64,000 nt of DNA from assembly GCA_903813345.2 (NCBI GenBank), contig CAIIXF020000009.1:27440740-27504739 (forward strand). Direction: 5' to 3'. The position numbers were made by a program, and so were the translations under genes. This document shows positions 32,526 through 44,800 of this stretch, one piece after another. Positions within the stretch are counted from its first letter, which is position 1. Each line of letters opens with the position of its first letter. This DNA comes from Owenia fusiformis (lineage: Eukaryota > Annelida > Polychaeta > Sabellida > Oweniidae). The notes beneath the pieces are model-generated. The model was not told where the DNA came from, made no database searches, and saw nothing but the letters and a program-made list of their open reading frames with translations.

Positions 32526-35322
32526 ATAATTCACAATAGGTTCCGTATGTGAGAGAACCGGGTATGCAATAACACGTATAGGTAGTTCCTCCAGCCGGTA
32601 CGCAAGTGGACCCATTTTTGCATTCATGCAGCCCACTCGAACACGGTTCACTTGATGCGTTTGTGTCTATGGTTATTGTAGCTTCTGTGGTTATTGTAGT
32701 TTCTGTGCTTGAAATTGTAGTTTTTGTTGAAATGGTATCCTTTGTAGTAGGTATTGTAGTTTCTTTGGTTGTCATTATAGTTTCTATTGGAATTGAAATT
32801 CCTGTTGTCGAAACTGTGGTTTCTGTTGTAGGAATTGTAGTTTCTGTTGTCGAAACTGTAGTTTTTGTAGTTGGAATTAAAGTTTCATTGGCTGGAATTG
32901 TAATTTCCATAGTTGACATTGTAGTTTCTCTTGTCGAAATTGTAGATTCTGTGGTTGGAATTGTTGTTTTTGTAGTTGGAATGGAAAGTTTTGTAGTTAG
33001 TCTTGTAGTGTCTTTGGTTGGTATTGTAGTTTCTGTCAGAATTGTAACTCCTGTAGTAGAAACTGTAGTTTCTGTGGTTGAAATTGAAGTTTCATTGGCT
33101 GGAATTGCAATATCGGTAGTTGACATTGTAGTTTCTGTGGTTGTCATTGTTGTTTTTGTGGTTGGAATCGACGTGTCTTTAGTTACAATTGCACTTCTTG
33201 TGGCTGGAATTTCCGTGGTTGGAATTGTAGTTTCTGTCGTAAGAATTGTAGTCCCTGTAGTTGTAATTGAAGTTTCTGTGGTTGGAATTGTAGTTTTTGT
33301 AGTCGGAATTGTTGCTTCTTTTGTCGGAATCGTAGTTTCTGACGTTCCTGTGGCTGAAATTGATGTTTCTGTGATTGGATTTAACGTTTCTGTGGTTGGA
33401 ACTGATGTTTTTGTGGCATGGATTGAAGTTTCCATAGCTTGCATTGATGTTGCTGTGGTTAGAATTGATGTGCCTGCAGTTGGAATTGACGTTTCTGTGG
33501 TTGGAATTGACGTTCCTATGGCTGATATTGATGTTTCTGTGATTAGATTTGACGTTTCTGTGGTTGAAATTGACGTTTCTGTGGTTGAAATTGACGTCTC
33601 TGTGGTTTGAATTGGCGTTTCTATGGTTGGAATTGACGTTTCTTTGGTTGGAATTGACATTTCTGTGGCTTGTATTGAAGTTTCTATTTCTTGAATTGAT
33701 GTTGCTGTGGTTGGAATTGGCGTTTCTGTGGTTGGAATTGACGTTTCTGTGGTTGGAATTGAAGTGGTTTGAATCGTAGCTTCTGCAGTTAAAATTGACG
33801 TTTCGGTGATAGGAATTGAAGTTTTTATCGTCGGAATTGATGTCATTTTGGTTGAAATTGTAGTTTCTGTGGATGGAATAAAAGTTTGTATGGTTTGATT
33901 TGCAGTCGCTATATCTATTATTGTTTGTGTCTCACTCTTATCAGTTATAGATTCCAGGGTTGTTGCATCTAAAACGTTCGTGGTGTTGGTCCTCCTGTGA
34001 TTTAAAGCCTGCCTATCTCTGATGTGGTAAACTGAAAGGAAATTCATATATATACAGGGTGGTCTAAAAACGTCAAATTTTTATTTTAATATAACAATTT
34101 CAATTTTTGGCCCACTCTGTACATTAAAAAAAAATTGTCCATCATTCATCATCGCATATCGATCTAGTTTTAGGCTAGAGTTACTAGGGAGATTGAAATA
34201 CACGTTGTCTTAAAATTTGTACGTGAACGTGTAGAATTATGGTCCTCAGTGGATCAGTTCTCAAATTTGTACTGTTAACTTGGCCGATTGAGTATTGGTT
34301 AATAATTGTAATAGGGTATCTGGAATGTCATTTGTGAATTGAGAGCTGGAAAGTGATCCACATAGGTCATTGTAATTGAATTTGTAAAAATTTCCATTGT
34401 TCCTTTCATACGTATGTGAATGAACCAACCTGAAAATAAGACTGCAAACAGAATGCATGAAGTGACAGCAATAAACGACATCACGAACACGATTATTTTC
34501 AACCGTTGATAGAGAGATGCTGTAAGGTATGTCGATGATGTTGTCTGATGACTGCTCCGTATAATGCCTCTCTCCACGTTTGTCCCTTGGGATTGTGCTC
34601 TGTAAGGTCGGATCTGCGTGTGCGGGCGATAACCATTGTTTGTTAAACCACCATGACACGGATCATAGAATTCAGTATACGACCGAAACGATTTCTAAAA
34701 GAGTAAAAAATAATGAATTTAAATACGATTGAGTAGATGATGATTGACGCAATTCCCACTCGTGACCAGTATTTAATTAAAGTCATGTAAACTTTTAACA
34801 TAATTCCTGAGACCATTTGAACTGTATTTCTTTTGGAATGTAAAGATCATTTATACATTTTCAACATTTTGAAAAAATATATACACCACCATTATAAAAC
34901 GTGAATGATACACAGAACAGTCAAAATCCTTGCCGCACAGCAAATTATCAGGCGTTGTCAATAATAGAGCTGGGTTAATCAAGAACAATCTTTAAATTAT
35001 TAAACAAAACATCAAACGGCTCTTTTGGAAGAAAGCTTTATTTGTTTATGAGCTTCTTGAAGTTTATCTTTAAATTGAAAATACTGAATTCTGGGATATC
35101 TCCACTTATTTATAATAGTGATCACACTTATCACCAGATAGCACAGTAAATTAAAAAGGATGAAATGTTTGAAACTCGACCAGAAAGTGACAGAGTGTAT
35201 ATTAGTTTGAAAAAATAAACTGTATAAAATATCTCAAATGATCGGGTCTTTATCAAAAATAAAAAATGACATACCGTGCGATCTGCGAGCTCATTCTCTA
35301 CATCGTACATCATTCGATCCAT
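32526..35322 (-). CDS. Type II membrane mucin-like protein with EGF domain (3' end open)
   Basis: Three phase-consistent exons on the minus strand: 35322-35275 (ATG, 16 codons, donor ACG/GTATGT, phase 0), 34694-34430 (phase 0 to 1) and 34031-32526 (phase 1 to 1, acceptor CTTTCAG, donor TTAT/GTGAGT). Exon 2 holds a cytoplasmic Tyr/Arg-rich segment and one membrane helix (from KIIVFVMSFIAV) with no N-terminal signal, implying type II topology. Exon 3 gives about 50 heptads of the TSIPTTE / TTIPTTE type, a dense O-glycosylation stalk, then a six-cysteine EGF-like domain (CSSGLHEC...CVPAGG...CYC...C). The donor after the EGF means more exons follow at lower coordinates; none is seen before the Kunitz exons. 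The short signal-peptide exon at 30857 gives a stop when spliced from here, but the Kunitz exon at 26778 joins in frame. No family name assigned. Confidence 0.72.
32640..33935 (-). repeat. Coding 21-bp minisatellite (Thr-rich heptads)
   Basis: About 50 imperfect 21-bp units encoding T-[ST]-[IV]-[PS]-T-T-[EGK]. The half nearer the N-terminus prefers Ser at position 2 and the other half prefers Thr, suggesting two expansion phases. Because unit length is a multiple of three, frame is preserved through copy-number change. Confidence 0.9.
34053..34122. mobile_element. 70-bp element with mariner-type ends
   Basis: Left end TACAGGGTGGTCTAAAAA and right end the near complement (TTTTTGGCCCACTCTGTA), within an intron of the mucin gene. 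Similar single ends occur at 48244 (TACAGGGTGGGCCAAAAAA) and, reversed, near 44557 and 53612. The ACAGGGTG-CCAAAA end is typical of mariner-like elements. Confidence 0.6.
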
Positions 35323-35329
35323 CTCGAAA

Positions 35330-36825
35330 TCAATTCCAACTTCTTCAGAAATCAACCTCCAAATTGTCAACGTCTCACTTTTATAATGCAAATCAATTCA
35401 ACTTGAATGCAAATTCATTATATCCACAAATGAAATAATAGAAGCCCTCTCACATTGCAAAAAATAGCAGGACAAACTCAGAGCCATTAAAATTGTCAAA
35501 AGTCGATGTTTAGCTAAAATATATCGTTGTGAGGACGCTGTACAATTGCAATGAATTGTAAGATTTTGATAGGCCTATTCTTCAAATGCCTTACACATAA
35601 GATATATTTATTTATCAAGTGTTCCTCCCGACCCTTACTTGGAGCCTAAGGACCAAACATAGACATAATCATTTATGATTGTGTTATTTACTGTACAGCC
35701 CGAGATGGGAATGGAGCGATAAAAAACATTTATCATTTTAATACCTAAATTATATTCAATAATCTAATTTCTCATCCTAATACTCCATCCTATACACCAC
35801 GTGTATTTGTATATTTTAGTTTTATATCTAGAGTTTTTTTTATAGATGTTATACCCTGAAAGGATTTATATAATGGATCTATCTCAAGGGATGATAGAGT
35901 CAAAAGGACGATATCGAATCCCCGAAGGTTGTTGATGTACAATCCACACCGGGGATGACATTAAATAATTTCGTAGGTCAACAAAATTAATTAAAAAATA
36001 AATATCCGGAAATGATTCCGAACGGATATCGTTTGTATATAAGTTATTCCTAAGGAGCTCTGGATATTCTATATTGGGGTTTTCCAGAGGGATGATATGA
36101 AATATTCCCTAGGAACCAGAGGGACAGAGGGATGACCGAGAATGACCTTTAATACCTTTTAATAAAATACTAATAAAAAAGAAAGTGAAATCCAACAGTG
36201 TGTGCGGGATGTAAAAACATAAAAACTGTAGATCATTGAAAGCTTCAAACACCTGTGTAATTGCGGCTTAATGAAATTTATTTCCCGATTTAAACCATGG
36301 TACATGTACCTAGTTTCAAACGTTTTAATTACTTGCTTGACAAATTATTTATGTTTAAATGTTTTTTCAGTACAGAGATTAAATTCAGGTGTCGTAAAAA
36401 GGAATATAAAATAACGATGTTAGCCATCTGATAAATCACTTTGGAACATTTATGTACGATCGAGCTGAGCCTTTATAAACCATAATTTGGCAATCACTTG
36501 AAAACATCCAAAAAGGAGAATCTGACACTTGGCTCTCCGCTAGCTTTTGATAACTTGTGAAAGTGACCACTCGACGAGTAATTGGGTATTTTCATGGTAA
36601 TAAGATAGGCATATTGAGTCTAATGACAAATTTAGAGTCGACTTTGATCTGAATTAAGTTTAAAATAAGGTGAAAAGAAAAGTGAAATAAAATAACTCTC
36701 TCTCACACTCTTAATTAAGAAAATGTAAAAAAAACTTGACATAACAAAGGAGATTCCTTGTCATCATGTATTAACATAGGATGGCTCTAGATAATATGAG
36801 AATAGCTGTAACCCGTTGATGACCT
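35330..36825. other. Intergenic stretch between the ankyrin gene and the mucin gene
   Basis: No exon recognised. It includes the upstream flank of the minus-strand mucin gene and the 3' flank of the ankyrin gene. Confidence 0.4.
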
Positions 36826-36830
36826 TGACC

Positions 36831-36836
36831 TTTATT
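36831..36836 (-). promoter_or_regulatory. Polyadenylation signal of the ankyrin gene
   Basis: AATAAA on the minus strand about 17 bases beyond the stop codon, unusually close, implying a very short 3' UTR. Confidence 0.6.
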
Positions 36837-36852
36837 TTATAATAAGGGTGCT

Positions 36853-38856
36853 TCACTCAGCAGCTTCATCAAACTTTGTTTTGATATTCAATCTACCCCT
36901 CAGTAAAAATATCATGTCTTCTGTTTCTGCTTCTTTGGCAATATCCAACGGGGTCTTATCGTTGCAATCTTTTGCCTCCAGATCTCCGCCATGTTCCATA
37001 ATAATATCGACTATATCTAGCTCATTGCTGCCTGCAGCACAATGCAGTGGAGTTTGGTCGAAGCATCCTGTAGCATTAATGTCGGCTCTGTGATCTACTA
37101 AAGCACTCACTATGTCAATGTTTTTCACTTTTACAGCCTTGTGAAGTGGACCTTCATATACGCCTTGAATGTTTGCATTTGCACCATTCGCAAGAAGAAG
37201 CCTCACTATGGGGGTGTCGTTCTTTTCTATGGCGATAAACAATGGAGTTGAACCAGCGCGCCCCATTTTCGTATTTATGTTGCTGTTCCTTGTAAGCAGA
37301 GCACTGACTGCCTCGACATGTCCGAACATACATGCACGATGGATGGGTAGACTGCCTCGTTTGTCCTTCATATTAACGTCTGCACCTTTAGCACACAAGT
37401 TAACAATAACGTTATGGAGACCTTTGGAAGCAGCTAGATGTAAAGGGGTAGACTCGTTAGGTTTGGTTGGAAGATTTACACTAGCTCCCCTTTCAATCAA
37501 CTTTCTACTGATTGCTTGATGCTTTTGAATGATTGCTATATGTAACGCCGCGCGTCCATCTTTGTCAAACAAATCTTTATCAACCTCCGCATTTAAAATA
37601 GCCTCAACCATACCATTGTTACCGCTTTTAACAGCAACGTGCAATGTGCTATTCTGATCGGCGTTCAAAAGATCAGCCCTTGCGTTGTGCTTCAGTAATA
37701 GTTTAACGATTTCAGTGTTACCATCAGATGCAGCAATATGTAAAGGTGTATCTCCTTTATTATCCTGTATGTTAAGAAGTACATCACGGTAGGCAATGAT
37801 CATCCTCGCCATTACCACATACTTGTGACGCAACGCTATGTGCAAACACGTCTCACCGAGATGATTTTGGACGTTTATCCTGGGATTCCTTTGTAGAAAG
37901 GATTGCATTAACGTTCTGTAATCCCTCTCAGCTACAATATGAATAGGGTATTCATTATCCATATTAGGTATGTTAATATCAGCCTGTTTGAACACCATCA
38001 ACTTTGAAAATCGCAAGACTTTCTCTGACGATTTCTTGTTCCATTCGGATTTCAAGCCCATCATTAGTGGAGTATCGCCATTCTTTGTTTTAGCGTTTAT
38101 ATCTGCTCCCCTTTGGAGCAGCAGATCTGCTGTCCGCTGGAGGCCATACATTGCTGCGAGATGTAGCGTTGTTATTCCATTATGGTTGATAAGATTCGCG
38201 TCTGCACCTATTTCAAGAAGACAACTGACAGTGGCCGATCTGGCACCTAAACAGGCTAAATGGAGAGGAGGCCGACCATCTAGATCCTGTATGTTGATGT
38301 TCCCCTTTGCAGCAACTATGAGACGTAAGATGTGATCGTGTCCTTGGGCCGCTGCTATATGAGCTGCAGTTCTTAGCCAAGAATCTTGATGATCTGGATT
38401 TTCACCATGTGAGAGTAACATAGTCACTGTGGTCGCTCGGTTATGGTAGGCTGCAAAATGAATAGGCGCCATTTTTAATTCAAAGTCAGCCCCAGCACCT
38501 ATATTTAACCTTGGATCGCCTCCAAAAAACGCACAGTTAACAGTAAGTCCAAAGTTGTTGTTTGTTTCATTAAGCAACATCTTCAAAATTCTGTCTTGTC
38601 CAGCAGCCGCGGAAACATGAATAGCCGAACCAGCATTACCAACTGGCATTTGGATGATCTCAATAATATCTTTAGGACTTCTTTCCACGATCACTTTCAC
38701 CAATCGTTCATCACCATCTCTAACAGCTGACTGTAGTTTCAACGCTTTCTCTTTGATGATAAACTCCTCTTCGTCCGCGCTAGCTTTTGCTACTCCACCC
38801 AAAGAGTTGGAAATCCGGATGATGTTCTTTGCCTTTTTCCACCGGTTATTCATCAT
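36853..38856 (-). CDS. Single-exon ankyrin-repeat protein, about 17 repeats
   Basis: Uninterrupted 667-codon frame from ATG-ATG at 38856, preceded by an in-frame TAA 12 bases upstream, so the start is well supported. A basic N-terminus (about 70 residues, no signal peptide) leads into roughly 17 ankyrin repeats covering residues 75 to 655; clear examples are DTPLHIAASDGNTEIVKLLL, STPLHLAASKGLHNVIVNL and QTPLHCAAGSNELDIVDII. One repeat near residue 270 is degenerate. There are no membrane helices, SOCS box, death domain or kinase domain, so it is likely a cytoplasmic scaffold or interaction protein. A long repeat protein with no intron, amid intron-rich neighbours, could be a retrocopy; no poly(A) tract remnant is visible. 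Exact family not assigned. Confidence 0.85.
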   Translation of the reverse strand: MMNNRWKKAKNIIRISNSLGGVAKASADEEEFIIKEKALKLQSAVRDGDERLVKVIVERSPKDIIEIIQMPVGNAGSAIHVSAAAGQDRILKMLLNETNNNFGLTVNCAFFGGDPRLNIGAGADFELKMAPIHFAAYHNRATTVTMLLSHGENPDHQDSWLRTAAHIAAAQGHDHILRLIVAAKGNINIQDLDGRPPLHLACLGARSATVSCLLEIGADANLINHNGITTLHLAAMYGLQRTADLLLQRGADINAKTKNGDTPLMMGLKSEWNKKSSEKVLRFSKLMVFKQADINIPNMDNEYPIHIVAERDYRTLMQSFLQRNPRINVQNHLGETCLHIALRHKYVVMARMIIAYRDVLLNIQDNKGDTPLHIAASDGNTEIVKLLLKHNARADLLNADQNSTLHVAVKSGNNGMVEAILNAEVDKDLFDKDGRAALHIAIIQKHQAISRKLIERGASVNLPTKPNESTPLHLAASKGLHNVIVNLCAKGADVNMKDKRGSLPIHRACMFGHVEAVSALLTRNSNINTKMGRAGSTPLFIAIEKNDTPIVRLLLANGANANIQGVYEGPLHKAVKVKNIDIVSALVDHRADINATGCFDQTPLHCAAGSNELDIVDIIMEHGGDLEAKDCNDKTPLDIAKEAETEDMIFLLRGRLNIKTKFDEAAE

Positions 38857-38969
38857 AGATCTAGATTATCACTACGCTTTACTCCTCTTAGCATTGTACA
38901 GTGTACCTAAATGTGGAATTCAATATTTCAATATTTTTCACATCATTGTCAATATTGTTGTTATTTAGC

Positions 38970-41850
38970 GGTTGCCTGTTTAAAAGAAATGCAAATAACA
39001 CAGAAATTATTTATTTCGAAACATTTAAACATTTTTTCAATGGCACTCATTGTTTGGATTTACGATTCCCTCTTTATTCAAACATTCTATTATACGGAGG
39101 GTTATTTCCCTAAATAGTCAAACCACTTAATATGTTATTCCTTTCTAAACACTTTACATATGCAAACATCTCATTTGAAAACTGAATATGTCACTTTTAA
39201 ATAAAATAGCACTTGAAAAATCACTTAAAATCGTCATTATGACATTGTAGAATATAATCTCAGTTGACGACGAAAATAGATTAAACTCTATTCTGATACT
39301 CATTACATCTTCTTTATTATAACAGACAACTTAGGATTTAAATTTCAATTGTATACAGCGATCTTCAAAATGATGTGACTTCCAGATGTCATTTGAGCCA
39401 AAATGTAATCAATTTAACATATAAATGTGTATACTACTCACCCGTTGAGTGAAAGCCACAGTAACGGTATGTTAAGTCGTTAGACATGATATTGGAGATA
39501 AAGTAAACTGAATGGCCGACTACGACAAATCGTTTTGAAAGCATACAGAGTGGTTCAAATGTATATGGATGGGGTTAGAACTGAAGGATGTTACTCATCC
39601 ATTGGATATCCACTATATCCACCTTGTACATTCCGATTGTTTTTTAATCAATCAATCTGGTACAAGTAGATTTAAAGACATGTACATGTTATCCCACTAA
39701 TATGGGTGTTCAACTGGGGACCACAGTCAATGGACAGAGTATCTCCCAACAACCTTGTCAACCTTGTACATGTAGGGTGTCCCAACTTCTAAATAAGCTT
39801 TTCAAACAAATATCAAATAAATAATATCAACTAATATGAAAAAATGTTGAAATATAAAACATAAATATCTAGTAAACACTGTTTTGTAAAATTGTAGCAT
39901 CCTGTATAAAAACATCCAAAAATAACGATCGATAAAAAGAACTCTAAGACAATAATATTGCAGCTGATAAGTGGTTATAATTGGTTATGTGTTGTTGGTG
40001 TGATTAAATACAATACACGGGTATATGAAAGGTTATCATTATATGTTTTATTGATACTCTATATACCAACACAAAAGAGAAACATCTCGTCTGTTTGATC
40101 TATTTTCAGATAAGTCAAAGAATTGTATGCTAGAGTACCTTAGACATATTGACATCAAAAGCACTATAGGCCATCTGAACGATATTCTATTTTATTGGAC
40201 AAGCAGTCTTCACAACTTTATATGTCCCATCTAATTAATAGTACAATAACGTCATTTCAAAGGGCAATATAGTGAAATATTGGACCAAGGGCCGCAGGCC
40301 CAAGGTCCAATATTTCACTATTTTGCCCGCAGAAATGACGTTATTACTATTATTACCTCCGTTAATGCCCAGGGCTGAAATAGCAAATTTGAAATAGAAA
40401 ATCTTACGCACTGAACGATATCACTTTTCCCGGGAAACATAGCCGGGCGGATAATGTCATTATTGCCCGACTAACGTCATTAACGCCAGACACAATATTG
40501 CTCACGTCAATATAGCAATTCAAATGCCTTCTCAACTAGTACTAAAACCCCTAGAACCGGCCCTGCAAGGTGGTAATAATATCTGTTGTTTTTACGACAT
40601 CATCTTATTCCAGTTCAAGAAACTGCAAGCATTGCATTTTAGGTACACCAAGATGCGAGGTTAGACTCCCATATCTCAACTCAACAGATGAATTATAGAA
40701 CATAGATAAAGTAGTTTACTGTTCAATTATACTGCTAAGAGACTAAAACTACCTTCCAATATTGTAAACTTCGGTCACAGTCAACAGTAGTGTGAAGGTT
40801 TACAATTTATCAGTTGACATGACTTTTTGAGGAATATATCGTTTTATGTCAGCTAAGTGTTCATTAGAGTCTTGTCTAGCTTGCCATGAGATAAGGAAAC
40901 GCGGATTTTGAGATAAATGAACCTAGAGAGAGAGTTACCACCGCAGAGCAGAGCTACCTGTTTCAGAAAACTAAGCTGCCCTACATAGTCTCAACACTGG
41001 CAATCACTCAGCCATCTCTAGAATTTCTGTTTCCAACCAATTGTTTCTTGATAGATTAGTACTTACCCTATCGGGGACAAACCTCGATTCATTTATAAAA
41101 CACAAGATGGCGCTGCGACGGGCCATAAAATGAGAAAAAGCTTTTTTATACAGGAAACCAAATTACCGCTAGTATCCCTGCTCCGAACTATATTCTAAGT
41201 TGGTGCAGGGAGCAAGGAGAGGCCAGTTACCCAAAGAAACACTGAAACTAAATCTTTAGGCGTAAATCCTCAATGTTACGTATCCACTTTAACAATATAT
41301 CCGGAACCAATTATAGGTAAATAATCAAAAGCCTCCAGTTGTATATGACTGTAATCTGTGTTCTTTGTGTTATGTGTGAATGTGCCAGACATTAACAGCC
41401 AACTGGACAGTGTCCGAAAATAACTGGATTATAGAATAATGATGTTATTTGCAGTTAAACAAATGATTTTTTCTTCAATTAAACTGTCAACAATCTCAAG
41501 GGTATCGTGGCACGACATTTTCTTAAAACCATAATTATATTCCCATCAATATCTTTCAGCAATTTTAAAGTTTGTATTCTTCATTTTTAATCGACATTAA
41601 TTAATTACTTTGGGTAAATTGCAAAAACAATTCACATTCCCACGCTATTTCAGAACTAATTAACTCCTCTCGGTTTTTAACTACCTCATTAATCTGATTG
41701 CTAAAATTAATCAGCTTGGGATTAAATAAATGTTAAATCGTAAATAAAATTGTGAACAGTATTAAAACTGTAAGTATAAATACAAGGATGGACAACAATA
41801 TTTTCATCCTCCGCCGTACGGGTAGAAAAGTTCGAGATAGGAACCATTTT
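38970..41850. other. Intergenic stretch between ankyrin and astacin genes
   Basis: No exon recognised over almost 3 kb. It contains the palindrome at 40245-40345, listed separately. Confidence 0.4.
40245..40345. repeat. Palindrome with GC-rich core
   Basis: Arms AATAACGTCATTTC...GGGCAATATAGTGAAATATT and their complements flank the core AAGGGCCGCAGGCCCAAGG. Pairing is nearly complete over about 40 bp per arm. The core closely resembles, in reverse complement, that of the palindrome at 57199. Confidence 0.85.
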
Positions 41851-41854
41851 AAGA

Positions 41855-44800
41855 ATGCAAATGTTCAAAGGGATACTCGTGCTTTTATTTGGCATATTAC
41901 TATGCACTGAAATAGCACAGGTATGTAGTTTCAACTTCACTTCAAATATTTGGCTTTGCTTGATGATTTTGAATTTTAAAAGTTTGTTTATAACTTAGAT
42001 TTATTCAACATGACTTATTAAGAATGCACTAAAAATAATTTCAGTTGATATTGGTTGGATAAATCTAAGATTAAAACCATGATTCGAGCTACAGTAAATG
42101 TATCAATCTATTACAAATTAGAATAACTTGTAGGAAGAGGAGATAAATAGGATCATCTTAACTGCATTACTTTTGAATAACTGTTTTTCCTTAATAATTT
42201 GATCATTATTGACTTTACAACGTTGTACGTAATTACATCTATTTTGATATCTTCAGACTGTAAAGATGTGATAAATGTTTTTATCCCACGATTAATGTGT
42301 TATCTGTACAATAACAGCTATTGATATTTCTGATATTATTGAAATCCGTGTGATATTTTCCAGAAAATCGTTTATCAAACTCATATGCGTGTGATATCGT
42401 TTATCTCACGCATATCCGTGTGATATCACATTTGCATTTCGCGCCACAATATTGTTGGAAATTAGGTCAGATAATTTATTCTCTTTTGAGAAAATAGGTC
42501 CGTTAATTTATTCTCTTTAAGTTTCATTGGTGTATTAAATTACGATTGTGTATATAATTTGATTAGAAGGCTGCTAAATAACGATTAAAAAATTGTATTT
42601 ATGACGAACTATATCACAAGGTGATCGTAATCATGGGATAAACCCAATATCACATAATTTCTTGTGATATCATTTTACTCATTCGCTTCGCTCACTTGTG
42701 TTGATATTTGATATCAACTCGGCGATAAAAATGATATCACTCAAAATGATGTGATGTTCTGTATATAAAATAAATATATATTAAAACAAAAAGATTCAAA
42801 TTAGATATAAAGTAGAATATGTTGAGTCGGGATGTCACCCCCAGGTTGAAAAGGGATGGACATTTTGGCTTTTATGTTTTTCTATATAAATGTGTATGTA
42901 CTTTCTTTTGTAGTCTCATGAGGAAGTAAAGAAAGAAGAGGAGAATCTATCATCGGTATGTAAAAACTTTTACTAGAATCATACTTAACAATTCATATTA
43001 TTAGTTTAAAAAGGATTCTTAATATTATGAAGAGATATCTTTTAAATACTAACTTACACATTATTTATTATTAATTAATTATTTATTTATAATCAAATGA
43101 ATCAAATGTAATACAAATATGTTACTTTACCACATGAACGTGCCTTTAAAACGTTGGTACACCACTCCAGGGTACTCATAATAACTGTAAATAAAACACT
43201 AGACACGTATGCTTGTACTGAAATATCAAAAAGGTTTCACAAAGATATCGGATAAAATTTAATACATAATCTTCTAAATTTCAATGTGTATTTCAATCAT
43301 AAAATATTATTTCTATTCAAGGAGGAGGAAGAAAACCCCGAAGCTAACTCAATACAAGGTCGCAAGAAACCAAAATCTAAAGAAGAGGCAGAAGGTATTG
43401 ATATGGAAGATCAACGCTAAGATGTTCCATTAAATTAAATAGTTCCAAATTCCCATGGAAAGGGAATTATTACATCATTTAAAGACAAATATTGTCCATA
43501 CTGACTAATACAACTTATATGCTGTAGTCGTTTTTATATTCAAGAGAAACTAATGAAACTGATAAGCTTATACTTTGTAGTTCATTGGCGATCCACTCGA
43601 TTACGCTGGTTACCGAAACGGTTCGTTTTGGTAACAAAATGTCGGAACGTCGAAGGTACGATTTTTCTCTTTTCTTTATTTCACACGTTGTAGGCAGAAT
43701 TCCCACGACATTTTTAACACAAACGTGTATCAGTATCATATGTATAAGAAAATGTACATATGTGCGAACAAATAGTTCAATTAATTAAATACTAGACGAT
43801 TCTGTTGTCTTCTGAGCTATTTTTTCGCAAACATGAACTTTTTCTAAAACATATGATACCGATACACGTTTGTGAGAAAAAACGTCGTGGGGATTCTGCC
43901 TACAACGTGTGAAATAAGGAAAAGAGAAAAATCGTACCTTCGACGTTCCGACATTTTGTTACCAAAACGAACCGTGTTGGTAACCAGCGTAATCGAGTGG
44001 ATCACCAGTGTAGTTGAGTAAAAATCTATAAATAGTATCATAGGGAATAACAAAACAAGTGCCTATGCAGGTCAAATAGTAAGTGTTGAATGGTTGTCAA
44101 GGTGACTGCTTGACCCTTGTTTTAAAATATATTCTTTTAAGTCTTCGTATCTTTTATGTTAGCGATATTGTATACAAAAATTTGCAATGTGTGTAAAGAA
44201 TTTAATCCAAAGACTCAATACATGGTGTACTGGATCATTCCTCAAATGCCGCGTCGAGTGTGAGGTTTAGCAACACCTTTGAGAAACAATGCACTGATTC
44301 CAGGGCTTGAATTCTAGCGATCCCTGTATTGTACATCGGATGTGACCCTCTATTTTGCATTTCAGCCGAACATAAAACGCTTTACCCTGAAGAATATTCA
44401 GATGGTGTCCAGGGAGATATGGATTTGACCCCAACTGAGCTTGCCGAATTAAAGAATATTGCAGCACAAGATAGAGAACTGAATGCTAACTTTGGTGTAT
44501 GTAATTGATTATGTTAATTGACAAAATGACAGCACCAGTCCTGTTACTTTTGGAACACCCTGTATAATGTACCGATTACATTTCAACTATTTATATGTAT
44601 TCATAATCTCAACAGTAAGATTTTCATAATCGTTAGCAGAATCGGTGAAAAAGACCATGTAAGATTTTCTTCTGAGTACGTTAGAAATGCATTAATAATA
44701 CTAAATACTCCCCAGATCTGCTTGTTGTGAATCAATAAACAATAAAAAGGGTTTAGATGTAAATAATATTAAATGATATATTAAATTTACAGAGGTGTAT

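Noticed and set aside
32606-33610. 334-codon plus-strand open frame rich in Val and Ile
   Set aside because: It is the antisense of the Thr-rich heptad repeat. The minus strand has phase-consistent splice sites, a membrane helix and an EGF domain; the plus strand has only repeat-derived residues.
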